From positions 1 to 11,975 of the forward strand of contig NZ_CAMLRU010000073.1 in assembly GCF_946482535.1 (NCBI RefSeq): a stretch of DNA of 11,975 nt. The letters are read 5' to 3'. This stretch comes from an uncultured Flavobacterium sp. Lineage in GTDB: Bacteria > Bacteroidota > Bacteroidia > Flavobacteriales > Flavobacteriaceae. Of the stretch, positions 1-7,350 are shown piece by piece (within the stretch, counting starts at the first letter, position 1; each line of letters begins with the position of its first letter). A model generated the notes under the pieces. The model was not told where the DNA came from, made no database searches, and saw only the letters and a program-made list of their open reading frames with translations. The position numbers and the translations under genes are program-made.

Positions 1-54
1 AGCGAAGAGCAACACGCTCAAAACAGACGCTCAGAATTCTTGATTGTGAAGTAA
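1..54 (+). CDS. OmpA-family outer membrane protein, C-terminal end (partial)
   Basis: Frame 1 reads SEEQHAQNRRSEFLIVK and then TAA at 52-54. The NRRSEF-I-VK ending is the typical C-terminus of OmpA-like peptidoglycan-binding domains in Flavobacteriia, where the conserved NRR lies near the end of the domain. The rest of the gene is left of the window, so its N-terminal architecture (beta-barrel, TPR/PD40 repeats or other) cannot be seen. A strong terminator follows 20 bp later, so this is the last gene of its transcript. The family anchors the outer membrane to peptidoglycan. Only 17 residues are visible, so the call rests on one motif. Confidence 0.72.
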   Translation, partial: SEEQHAQNRRSEFLIVK

Positions 55-74
55 TTCTTTAGTCCTGAAATATT

Positions 75-110
75 AAAACCCCCGAGCAGTAGTGTTCGGG
101 GGTTTTGTTT
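75..110 (+). terminator. Rho-independent terminator of the OmpA-family gene
   Basis: A perfect 11-bp stem (75-85 with 96-106, aaaacccccga / tcgggggtttt) with a 10-nt loop is followed by ttttgttttt. The GC-rich core and T tract on the plus strand fit termination of the gene ending at 54. Confidence 0.88.
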
Positions 111-195
111 TTAAATTAATTGTTGGTACGGATTGTAAATTAGTGCTGACGGAAATTGTTGTTGGTTGCCCTATTGTTTTTACCAAATATAATTT

Positions 196-222
196 GATTC
201 TTCTCTTCATTCAGAATGACAA
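196..222 (-). repeat. Possible remnant of a short interspersed repeat
   Basis: On the minus strand this reads TTGTCATTCTGAATGAAGAG then AAGAATC, with a perfect 6-bp inverted repeat TCATTC/GAATGA (207-212, 214-219). It resembles a TCATTCTGAGCGAAG...GAATC-type intergenic repeat that I remember as common in Bacteroidetes genomes. Only one copy is in this window, so the repeat nature is recalled, not seen. Confidence 0.3.
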
Positions 223-334
223 AGTTGTTGGGGAGTGTATTTAGTTTATTGAAGGTTTTTATTTAAGTAGTGGCAAGATAAGGCCTACTAGGCATTAGGG
301 AGACTCGAAGATAAACCAGAGTGGTTTGACAATC

Positions 335-481
335 GACAAGATAGGCTATACAAGAAACAAGAGAGGTTATTCTAGTGACAAGAGAGGCTATACAAGCGAC
401 AAGAAAGACTATGCAAGTGACAAGATAAGCTGTACAAGTGACAAGAGAGGTTATTCAAGTGATAAGAGAGGCTTAACAATA
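335..481 (+). repeat. Degenerate 21-bp tandem repeat, seven units
   Basis: Seven consecutive 21-bp units start at 335, 356, 377, 398, 419, 440 and 461. The unit begins gacaagagagg and ends tatacaagt or ttattcaagt. The first and last units are the most diverged, and a further weak copy may lie at 272-292. In one frame the units encode a heptad like DKRGYTS, but substitutions between units fall at all three codon positions and often change the amino acid (ATA/AGA/AAA, GGC/GAC/AGC, TAT/TGT). That argues against selection on a protein. The units adjoin without unique spacers, so this is not a CRISPR array. Confidence 0.85.
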
Positions 482-637
482 GTCCAGATTGGTAATTATT
501 GTCTAATCATATCTAATAATTTCTATCCATCCAAAAAATTATTAATCAAAAAAAATAATCCTTTATTTGGTTTAATAAATATTGAGGATACAATTCCTTG
601 GCAATAAATCATCTTTTATTTAGATTTTACAAATCAT

Positions 638-667
638 AAAAAAAGAGAGGCCTTTACGGCCTCTCTT
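638..667 (-). terminator. Rho-independent terminator of the large T9SS protein gene
   Basis: A perfect 10-bp stem (643-652 with 658-667, aagagaggcc / ggcctctctt) has a 5-nt loop. Read on the minus strand it is followed by a run of seven T (644 down to 638). It lies 28 bp past the stop codon of the minus-strand gene. Confidence 0.9.
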
Positions 668-694
668 AGGAAATAATAATTCAATTCAAAATAA

Positions 695-3600
695 TTAATC
701 CTTAACTAATTTTTTAACTACCGGTTCCTCGTTAGATGAACTGTAGATTTGTACGAAGTAAATACCACTTGCTAATGAGGAGATGTCTTCATTAATCAAA
801 TTGTTGCCTTCTGTTAACTGTACATTTTTAGTTCTTATTAAAGCTCCGTTGATATTGTAAATTGCCATTGATATTTCGCCTGCTTGAGAAGCATTTAATT
901 CTAATGTAAAGTTATCTCTGGCCGGGTTTGGATAAAGCGAAATCATGCTTGCATCGGACAAACTTTCTTCAGACTTACCAAATGTGCAACTTAAACTACT
1001 AAGTGTAATTGTTTTTACAGCACTACTTACGCCACAAGCATTGGTAGCTACAACTGTAATCTTAGTAGAGGTTACAGAATTTGCAACCGCAGAAAAATCT
1101 ACTTCAACACTATTAGTCCCTTGACCACTCAAGATAACAGCCCCATTAGCAGGCGTCCAAACGTAATTGGTAGCCCCAACAACTGTTGGAACAGTAAAAC
1201 TCTGAGAATCACATCTTGAAAAAGTTGTGATTCCGGCTGAACCAGTAGCGGCTCCAATAGCCGGCATAGCAGTAGTAATGACTAGTGTTTTATTTGTCAA
1301 ACTATTTCCAACACCATTTACAGAAGTAATAGCAACCGTCTTTGGTGAAAGTGTCGTATTTCCGACAAATCCAACAGGATAGGTAACAGAGAATGTTAAA
1401 TCGCTTGTTGACAAAACGTTTGTTGTATTAGTTGAATTACTAGCTGAAGTCACAACTGATCCGATTGGAGCAGTAATTACATACGAATTAGCAAGAGCTG
1501 AAGCTGTCATGGTATAGCTATAAGTACTTCCTCCACAAACTCCTGCAATTTGACCTGTTACTATAGAAACAGCAGCAGGAACAGCAGCAGTCAGTTTTAA
1601 CAGCTTATAAGGTGAATTTGTATAAGGTGCTAAAGCCAATGAGTTAAGAGCTGATGAATCAGAAGTCCCTATTCCGTTTTTAGATCTTGCTCCAATGTAT
1701 AGAGTAGTTACCCCTGAAGAAACACCAGCAAAATTAACTTTAATAATTCTGTCTGTTGCAGGATTTCCAAAAGTTACATTTACACCCGTTGGTAATATCC
1801 ATTCATAAGATGAAGCTCCAACAGCTACTGAAGATGTTAATGTGAATTCTGTGGTCGTTCCTATAAATTTACTTACAACAGTAACTGATGTGGTTGTGCT
1901 AACCGCATCATTAGTCATTTTCAAAACGGGTGCTTTTGGTGCTGTAGCCGTTAATGTTAACAATTTTGCTGTAGAAGTAGTCGTAGGGTTGATAAGTGCT
2001 GAATTACTGGTAACAGAAACACCTACACCATTAACAGATTTTACCCCAATTCTTAAACTATTTGTTGAAACACCGGTAGAAGACAAATAATTAGTTGTAT
2101 TCGAACTAGTAACTCCTAAGAAATTAACTGTAATTTCATTTGTGTTGCCACCAGACAATTGATTAACTCCTTCAGGTAATTCCCATTGATAAGAAGTTGC
2201 CGTGAGTGAAGGCGTAGCTACTAATCTTAATACTTTATTAGTTCCCATGTATTGACCAAAAGTAGTAACTGCTACAGGTAACAAAGTAGTCGCATTTACT
2301 GGTAATGAATCATCATACATTTTAATACCAGCAGGCGCCGTTGGTAAAACTTTAGAAACTGCAAGTGTTTTCGCTGCTGTTCTACAACCGTTAGCATTTT
2401 GAGCTTGTACTGTTATGTTTCCAATAGTGCCTACTCCAGAAGGAACATTTAGGAAATTAACCGTTAAAACATTAGCATTTTGATTAACAATAGTTACTCC
2501 TGAAGGAACTGTCCAATAGTAAGTTAAATCAGCTCCAACAAATGGCGCTATTCTGTAAGATACTGTTTCTGAAGTGCCAACAAACTTTCCAACTGCTGTT
2601 GTGGCAGCCAAATAAGTCCCCGGAGTTACGGTAGATTCTGTATTACTTGTTATAGTACTTAAGACCTCTGTTGGTAATGCCAATACATTAACTGAAATAT
2701 TTGCTCTCGGACTATCAGTACCATCTGACAGTACCTGAGAAACTTGGTATTTTTTTGAAGGTGACCCCACTATTGTTGTAGTAGGAGTTGGAGCAGTAGA
2801 AGTCGCTGCTCCATAGGTAGTTATTCCTGTAGTCGCGTTCGTAGTACCAACATACCATTTTAATGCATTTCCAGGAAAACCAGTTGCCGTTAATGGAGTT
2901 GCAATTGCTCCTTTACAATAGTTAATTTCAGCTGTTGTAGTTGGAGCTATTGGGCGTGATGTAGGCCTTGTAAAGTAAATATTATCTATATATACTACAC
3001 TTCCTGATGGTAAACCAACAAACTTAAATTGTTGAACTTCAGTTAATGCTAATGTGTTATAAGATGACATTGGAATATCAAAACTATTCCATCCGTTTTG
3101 GGTTGGAGATAATGAAACAGCTTGCTCTGCGGGAGGAACTCCAACTGGCGCCGAGTCTATTAAATAGAAATCAAATGTGGTACAATTCGGTGTCCAAATG
3201 TCAAGATGTAAAGTTGTCATACTTGAAACATCAATATTACTTGTTAATTGCACCCCTTGATAAGTTAAATTATCCATTTTCAAGGTATTGCTGCTTGGTG
3301 AACCTATTGCTACTAATGCCGGAGCTATGTATCCTGCTGTTTGTCCCCAATATGGATAAAAAGCACCACCTTCGTTAGTGTAAGCATCACTGAAAATAGA
3401 TAAAACTCTATCTGCCGGTACTGTAGGCATTGGAGCTGCTGTAGTCGGTGGAGGGAAAGAAACAATAAAAGTTGCTGCAATAACCCCTGAACCATAACTT
3501 CCTGAGGCTGCTTGAGTAGCTGTAATAGTTGTTGTACCTCCACCTAAAATAGTAACGGTATCTCCACTTATAGAAGCAACACCAGGATTACCGGTAACCG

Positions 3601-5578
3601 CATAAGTAAATGCACCTGTACTGTTACTTGTTGGAGCAACTAATTGGAATGGTCCGTCACCTACTGTTTTGGCCGGTAAAATGAAATTGGTTATAGTTGG
3701 AGCCGGTAATGCCGTGGCAGGTCTCCAGTAATAGATGTTATCAATGTATACTTTACCTCCAGCCGGAGTAGTATTTCTGAACATCATTTGTATTATGTTG
3801 TTTAATGTTCTACCAGCGTAATTAGACATGTCTATATCAAAACTAGTCCATTCTCCCATAGTAGGATTTACCACTACTCCGTTTTCACCACCACCAATTA
3901 AAACCACATCAAGGGTAGAACTGTTTGGAGTCCATACGTCCAAGTGAAGTTTTGTCATGGAAAATACATTGATAGGAGTATTAAATTGTAAACCTTGGTA
4001 AGTTAAATTTTGGTACAATAAAGTGTTGTCGTTGGTTGTTCCAACTTGAACAATGCTTGGCGCAATGTATCCGGCAGGTTGACCCCAATAAGGAAAAAAA
4101 TCCGCTCCTTGCACATTATAGTTTGATGCATCAGTAAAAACAGATACCACATCCCACGCATTTCTGGCCGGAGGTGCCGGTGCAGCTGTTGTTGGGGCTA
4201 AGGCCATTTGGGCAGTAACTACAAAGTTAGCACTAATGGTTCCTGATAAATAATTCCCTGAAGCTGCTTGAGTTGCTGTAATGGTTGAAGAACCGATTCC
4301 AACAACAGTAATTGTGTTTCCACTTACTGTAGCTACAGCAGTATTGCTACTAGTGTAAGTAAAACTACCCGGACTCGTACTTGTTGGAGGGGTAATAGTA
4401 AATGCCTCATCACCAACTTGTTTAGCCGGAATGGTGAAATTACTTAATGCCGGAGCCACTTGTACTACTGCATTTCCAAAATACATATTATCAACATAGG
4501 CAGTTCCATTACCTACTAAGATAATTTGAGCAATGTTAGCTCTTGTTGTTAAACCTGTAAAGTCTGATAATAATAAATTAAAACTATTCCAACCAGCTGT
4601 TGTAGCCAGATTAAGTTGGTGTTCAACATCATCACCACCTTGATAACCGCCATTAGCACCAAAATCAACTAATTTTACTGCAAATGTTGTTGCTGTTGCT
4701 GTATATACGTCGATATGAAATAAATTCATACCGGTAGCATTGATTTGATTGTTTACTGTTTCAATACCAACAAATCCAAGATTTGTGTATTTTAGTGCAG
4801 CATTTCCAGATAAAACAACATTATCAAGATTTGCCCCAGACCAAACAGTTCTGAATGTATCTACAGGAACCGCAGTACCTGCTAAGGTTCCACTATCACT
4901 ATATAATGTTATTGCATTAGCTGCGGCAATTGTAGGACTTGGAGCAGGCGGAGTTGTATCTGGACATGCACTGCAAGTACCTCCACAGTCAATACCTGTT
5001 TCAGTACCATTTTGAATACCATCTGTACAAGTAGGTAATGAGCCTTCTTTAGCCAATACAAAGCGCCACCAAGTACCGCCTCCAATATTTATATCTAAAG
5101 TTAATAAAGTAGAAGTTATAGAACTAACAATGTAAGTTCTTGAACTTGGCATTGGTGCACCGTTACTAAGTTCACCTCCATTTACAGCTTTTGCAAGACC
5201 TAAATAGGCTCCAATTCCTGTTAATGTTAATGTTCCTCCAACAGAATCATAAGTATACGTTGCTGCGTTTGAACCATCGTGAGGTGCCACAGATGCTCTA
5301 CAGCCGTCTGCGCCTCCACCTTGCCATGCTTCAACCCAAGTTTGAGTTCCATTGACATTTTGAAATGATCCATCAGCATTGAAAACGAATTGATCATCAA
5401 AATAACAAGCTCTGGTTACAACATCTGCGGCAGAGTTTTGAAAATAGCCGTTACTACCTTGCGCCGGACCTACAAGAAATGCTCCAGCTTGTGGACTCAT
5501 TTTCCAGGTCCCTGTGAGTGTCTGTGAGTATCCTAATGAAATAGTCATTAGGAAGATTAATAATAATAGTTTTTTCAT
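695..5578 (-). CDS. Large secreted multidomain carbohydrate-binding-like protein with T9SS sorting domain
   Basis: Protein of 1627 residues. The frame opens at an ATG at 5602, but the ATG at 5578 begins a standard signal peptide (MKKLLLLIFLMTISLGYS|Q) and fits the promoter spacing, so I use it. Order: residues 20-179, a domain rich in W, G and D of the type found beside GH16 enzymes in marine Bacteroidetes; 183-205, a Cys-rich linker (DGIQNGTETGIDCGG); three related beta-sandwich domains at about 220-370, 470-620 and 722-872, each ending Y(V/I)DN(M/I)Y(F/Y); Ig/BIG2-like domains at 376-455 and 627-707; about six Ig/PKD-like domains at 880-1532; and a type A T9SS C-terminal domain at 1548-1627 (LYPNPARDNF, LASGIYFVQI, ending KKLVKD). 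It is probably exported to the cell surface or medium and binds polysaccharide. The GH16 enzyme upstream suggests a beta-glucan ligand. No catalytic domain is recognised. Confidence 0.85.
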   Translation of the reverse strand: MKKLLLLIFLMTISLGYSQTLTGTWKMSPQAGAFLVGPAQGSNGYFQNSAADVVTRACYFDDQFVFNADGSFQNVNGTQTWVEAWQGGGADGCRASVAPHDGSNAATYTYDSVGGTLTLTGIGAYLGLAKAVNGGELSNGAPMPSSRTYIVSSITSTLLTLDINIGGGTWWRFVLAKEGSLPTCTDGIQNGTETGIDCGGTCSACPDTTPPAPSPTIAAANAITLYSDSGTLAGTAVPVDTFRTVWSGANLDNVVLSGNAALKYTNLGFVGIETVNNQINATGMNLFHIDVYTATATTFAVKLVDFGANGGYQGGDDVEHQLNLATTAGWNSFNLLLSDFTGLTTRANIAQIILVGNGTAYVDNMYFGNAVVQVAPALSNFTIPAKQVGDEAFTITPPTSTSPGSFTYTSSNTAVATVSGNTITVVGIGSSTITATQAASGNYLSGTISANFVVTAQMALAPTTAAPAPPARNAWDVVSVFTDASNYNVQGADFFPYWGQPAGYIAPSIVQVGTTNDNTLLYQNLTYQGLQFNTPINVFSMTKLHLDVWTPNSSTLDVVLIGGGENGVVVNPTMGEWTSFDIDMSNYAGRTLNNIIQMMFRNTTPAGGKVYIDNIYYWRPATALPAPTITNFILPAKTVGDGPFQLVAPTSNSTGAFTYAVTGNPGVASISGDTVTILGGGTTTITATQAASGSYGSGVIAATFIVSFPPPTTAAPMPTVPADRVLSIFSDAYTNEGGAFYPYWGQTAGYIAPALVAIGSPSSNTLKMDNLTYQGVQLTSNIDVSSMTTLHLDIWTPNCTTFDFYLIDSAPVGVPPAEQAVSLSPTQNGWNSFDIPMSSYNTLALTEVQQFKFVGLPSGSVVYIDNIYFTRPTSRPIAPTTTAEINYCKGAIATPLTATGFPGNALKWYVGTTNATTGITTYGAATSTAPTPTTTIVGSPSKKYQVSQVLSDGTDSPRANISVNVLALPTEVLSTITSNTESTVTPGTYLAATTAVGKFVGTSETVSYRIAPFVGADLTYYWTVPSGVTIVNQNANVLTVNFLNVPSGVGTIGNITVQAQNANGCRTAAKTLAVSKVLPTAPAGIKMYDDSLPVNATTLLPVAVTTFGQYMGTNKVLRLVATPSLTATSYQWELPEGVNQLSGGNTNEITVNFLGVTSSNTTNYLSSTGVSTNSLRIGVKSVNGVGVSVTSNSALINPTTTSTAKLLTLTATAPKAPVLKMTNDAVSTTTSVTVVSKFIGTTTEFTLTSSVAVGASSYEWILPTGVNVTFGNPATDRIIKVNFAGVSSGVTTLYIGARSKNGIGTSDSSALNSLALAPYTNSPYKLLKLTAAVPAAVSIVTGQIAGVCGGSTYSYTMTASALANSYVITAPIGSVVTSASNSTNTTNVLSTSDLTFSVTYPVGFVGNTTLSPKTVAITSVNGVGNSLTNKTLVITTAMPAIGAATGSAGITTFSRCDSQSFTVPTVVGATNYVWTPANGAVILSGQGTNSVEVDFSAVANSVTSTKITVVATNACGVSSAVKTITLSSLSCTFGKSEESLSDASMISLYPNPARDNFTLELNASQAGEISMAIYNINGALIRTKNVQLTEGNNLINEDISSLASGIYFVQIYSSSNEEPVVKKLVKD
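2963..4921 (-). repeat. Three tandem carbohydrate-binding-like modules inside the T9SS protein
   Basis: The modules lie at 4469-4921, 3719-4171 and 2963-3415, and Ig-like domains separate them. Modules 2 and 3 are clearly close: both have PYWGQ-AGYIAP, NLTYQG, LHLD(V/I)WTPN and VYIDNIY at matching positions. Module 1 shares only the general fold signature and the YVDNMYF ending. The pattern suggests an old module plus a later duplication of a module-Ig unit of about 250 residues. Confidence 0.75.
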
Positions 5579-5603
5579 TGAATATGTTTTTAAAGTTGAC
5601 ATG

Positions 5604-5611
5604 TAAACTTA
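5604..5611 (-). promoter_or_regulatory. Putative -7 element of the large T9SS protein gene
   Basis: The minus strand reads TAAGTTTA, one mismatch from the Bacteroidetes -7 consensus TAnnTTTG. It lies 25 bp upstream of the ATG at 5578 and overlaps the region of the alternative ATG at 5602, which argues against that upstream start. It is 32 bp from the shared 18-bp motif, the same spacing as at the GH16 gene. Confidence 0.5.
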
Positions 5612-5630
5612 TAATAATACACCTCTCCAT

Positions 5631-5696
5631 CGAAAACGTTTGCGTATATAAAAACTATACACTTTTCAAAAAAAAAAAAATGTGCTAAAACGTTTG
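5631..5696. promoter_or_regulatory. Pair of AAACGTTT palindromes, LacI-family operator-like
   Basis: The 10-mer AAAACGTTTG occurs at 5633-5642 and 5687-5696, with centres 54 bp apart. The first copy extends to CGAAAACGTTTGCG (5631-5644), which is palindromic at 12 of 14 positions. Palindromes with a central CG are typical of LacI-family operators. The first copy lies where the -33 region would be, so it could act as a repressor site. A run of 13 A (5668-5680) lies between the copies. No regulator gene is in the window. Confidence 0.35.
5644..5661 (-). promoter_or_regulatory. Shared 18-bp regulatory motif, copy upstream of the T9SS protein gene
   Basis: The plus strand reads GTATATAAAAACTATACA. 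It contains the inverted repeat GTATA/TATAC with a 7-bp spacer, as expected for a dimeric DNA-binding protein. An identical 18-mer lies upstream of the GH16 gene at 7221-7238. It is 65 bp from the ATG at 5578 and 32 bp upstream of the putative -7 element, a typical activator position. Confidence 0.65.
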
Positions 5697-5933
5697 TTTA
5701 TGCAGACTTCAACAAATTAATCCCACTTAAGAATAGATGTGTAATAATGTTGATGATAAGTTAATGTAAAGGTAACTCAGGGTAAATGTTAAAACCTTTT
5801 TGTTGTAAAAAGTAACAAAAATTAATTTTTATAACTGTTTTTTTATTGATGCTGTAAAAATTATGTGAAATTTAATTGGTATTGATATTTTAATTTTAAC
5901 TAAACCAAACGAAAAAAGGTCTATTTATTGTAT

Positions 5934-5962
5934 AAAAAAATGCCCAACAAAGCTGTTGGGCA
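5934..5962 (-). terminator. Rho-independent terminator of the GH16 gene
   Basis: A perfect 9-bp stem (5941-5949 with 5954-5962, tgcccaaca / tgttgggca) has a 4-nt loop. It is followed on the minus strand by seven T (5940 down to 5934). It starts 39 bp past the stop codon of the GH16 gene. Confidence 0.9.
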
Positions 5963-6001
5963 ATAAATATATGTATGCTATGATTTTAAAAGATAAAAAA
6001 A

Positions 6002-7156
6002 TTATTGATAAACCCTCACATAATCAACTTCCATACTACTTTGGGTAAAAAGGGAATCAATCGGAGATTGCATGGCTACATTCAGCAAAATATATTGGTC
6101 TGCATCAAAAGGCCAAGTGCTCGAGTCTTTGACAGCGGGATTATAGACGTAATGAACCACACCATCCACACTAAAGGTCATTCTTTCTGAGGTCCACTCA
6201 AGGGTATAAAGGTGAAACTGACTCGAAACTGTAGGTATAGATCGCCCCCCTATATTGATTGTTCCTCCAAAACTTGAAGGTGTATGTAGGGCACTTTGAA
6301 TGTAATTCTGATTATTTCCCCAATGCTCCATAATATCTACTTCTCCACAGGCAGGCCAACTTACAGTCCCGTTAGTCGCAGACCAATAAGCACCGGGCTC
6401 GATAATATTCTTACCCAGCATCCAAATAGCCGGCCAAGTACCTGCTCCGGATGGCAACTTAGCTCTGACTTCTACTCTACCGTATTTAAAGGCAAATTTA
6501 GAATTCAACCTTGCCGAAGTATATTGTTTTGTAACTCCTTGGTCTGTAAACGTTTCCTTTTTGGCAACAATCGTTAGTAAACCGTTATTAACATTAGAAT
6601 TTACTTGTCGATTAGTATAATGCTGTACTTCTCCATTATACCAACTGTTCCCAATGGGAAGCTGCGTTTGGTGGTGCCATTTAGCTGCATTGACACTGCC
6701 ATTTGCATCAAACTCATCAGACCACACCAAATTATTAAAAGTGCTGCAAGAAGCAAAAATATATTGCCCTTCACAATAGGAAACAACTTGGGCTACGGGG
6801 CCATTTTCACCAAAAGGAACATTAATCCATTCACAAGAGTTTGGTCCGGTATAAAATTCTACTGTTAGATAATGATTGCCCTGCGCCCAATTGATTTGGG
6901 AAAAATTCCCGACCTCAGCAACACCGGTTCCAACAGCCGTCTGAACATTTCCCTGGGCATTAGCCAATGGGTGCTGCATCTCACGATAAACGGTAGTTCC
7001 CGTTGCTGAACCCAACTTGATACTGAATCGCAGAGATATCATTTTATTAACCACCAATTCACCATTGCTGTATTTTATTGTTGATTCATAATTGAATTGA
7101 GCCGATAGTGTTATCGAACAGAAAAGCAGTATGGCTAAGATTAGCTTTTTCATCAT
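6002..7156 (-). CDS. Secreted GH16 beta-glucanase (laminarinase-like) with N-terminal fibre-like domain
   Basis: 384 residues. Signal peptide at 1-20 (MMKKLILAILLFCSITLSAQ). Residues 21-130 resemble a Bacteroidetes fibre-type domain (FNYESTIKYSNGELVVNKMI ... SLRFSIKLGSATGTTVY ... FSQINWAQGNHYLTVE). Residues 143-384 form a GH16 domain: WSDEFDANG, GRVEVRAKLPSG-GTWPAIWM, and the catalytic signature GEVDIMEHWG with E272 as nucleophile, D274, and E277 as acid/base. It ends VDYVRVYQ, the usual end of the GH16 fold, so the domain is complete. Family knowledge points to endo-hydrolysis of beta-1,3 or mixed beta-1,3/1,4-glucans; the exact substrate cannot be read from sequence. Unlike the downstream protein it has no T9SS sorting domain, so it is probably periplasmic or exported by another route. 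It has its own promoter and terminator. Confidence 0.92.
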   Translation of the reverse strand: MMKKLILAILLFCSITLSAQFNYESTIKYSNGELVVNKMISLRFSIKLGSATGTTVYREMQHPLANAQGNVQTAVGTGVAEVGNFSQINWAQGNHYLTVEFYTGPNSCEWINVPFGENGPVAQVVSYCEGQYIFASCSTFNNLVWSDEFDANGSVNAAKWHHQTQLPIGNSWYNGEVQHYTNRQVNSNVNNGLLTIVAKKETFTDQGVTKQYTSARLNSKFAFKYGRVEVRAKLPSGAGTWPAIWMLGKNIIEPGAYWSATNGTVSWPACGEVDIMEHWGNNQNYIQSALHTPSSFGGTINIGGRSIPTVSSQFHLYTLEWTSERMTFSVDGVVHYVYNPAVKDSSTWPFDADQYILLNVAMQSPIDSLFTQSSMEVDYVRVYQ

Positions 7157-7180
7157 AATGGTTTTTTAATTTGTTAGATA

Positions 7181-7188
7181 CAAATAAA
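7181..7188 (-). promoter_or_regulatory. Putative -7 element of the GH16 gene
   Basis: The minus strand reads TTTATTTG, one mismatch from TAnnTTTG. It lies 24 bp upstream of the start codon and 32 bp downstream of the shared 18-bp motif, matching the geometry at the T9SS protein gene. No clear -33 element is visible, as may be expected for an activator-dependent promoter. Confidence 0.5.
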
Positions 7189-7220
7189 CCAAAGATTTGC
7201 GGCAAATAGATTTCCATTGT

Positions 7221-7238
7221 GTATATAAAAACTATACA
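7221..7238 (-). promoter_or_regulatory. Shared 18-bp regulatory motif, copy upstream of the GH16 gene
   Basis: This is an exact copy of the 18-mer at 5644-5661. Here the inverted repeat extends to 6-bp arms (TGTATA/TATACA, 7220-7238). It lies 64 bp upstream of the GH16 start codon. Equal placement at both glucan-related genes suggests one regulator controls both. Confidence 0.65.
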
Positions 7239-7320
7239 GTTTGGAAATAAATAAAATTAAACCTTTAAACATCCGAAATAAATCAATTCAAGAATGACTC
7301 ATGTTTAACTCGTAAAAACA

Positions 7321-7350
7321 AAAAAGACCTCACATTGCTGTGAAGGCTTT
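7321..7350 (-). terminator. Minus-strand terminator without an assigned gene (1)
   Basis: A 12-bp imperfect stem (7323-7334 with 7339-7350, 10 of 12 paired) has a TTGC loop. On the minus strand it is followed by TTTTTTGTTTTT. No recognisable minus-strand gene lies upstream of it; GH16 starts downstream, at 7156. Confidence 0.65.

Larger units (their letters stand above)
111..637. other. Gene-poor intergenic stretch
   Basis: This 527-bp stretch lies between the OmpA-family terminator and the terminator of the large minus-strand gene, so it is flanked by two converging transcripts. It contains a possible interspersed-repeat remnant (196-222) and a 21-bp tandem repeat (335-481). An open frame starting with TTG at 326 and ending at 607 exists mainly because the repeat length is a multiple of three. 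I see no convincing gene, promoter or structured RNA in the rest. Confidence 0.6.
5579..6001. other. Intergenic region between the GH16 gene and the T9SS protein gene
   Basis: This 423-bp region holds the terminator of the GH16 gene at its right end (5934-5962) and the promoter elements of the large gene at its left end (5604-5696). I see no gene or clear structure in the AT-rich middle (5697-5933). The two genes are therefore separate transcription units despite sharing strand and regulatory motif. Confidence 0.7.

Noticed and set aside
335..481. CRISPR-like array
   Set aside because: Units adjoin directly with no unique spacers, and no cas genes are present.
326..607. 93-codon plus-strand open frame over the 21-bp repeats
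   Set aside because: It starts with TTG, has no promoter or family resemblance, and is open because the repeat length is divisible by three. Substitutions between units do not look protein-constrained.
695..5602. Open frames on the plus strand and in other minus frames inside the large gene (for example 1842-2090, 3046-3378, 3325-3543)
   Set aside because: They are shadows of the long coding frame, with low-complexity composition and no start signals.
5579..5602. Upstream ATG at 5602 as the start of the T9SS protein
   Set aside because: It adds eight residues before a perfect signal peptide, overlaps the putative -7 region, and breaks the matching motif-to-start spacing seen at GH16.
695..7156. 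GH16 and T9SS protein genes as one operon
   Set aside because: A strong terminator (5934-5962) lies between them and the second gene has its own promoter elements.
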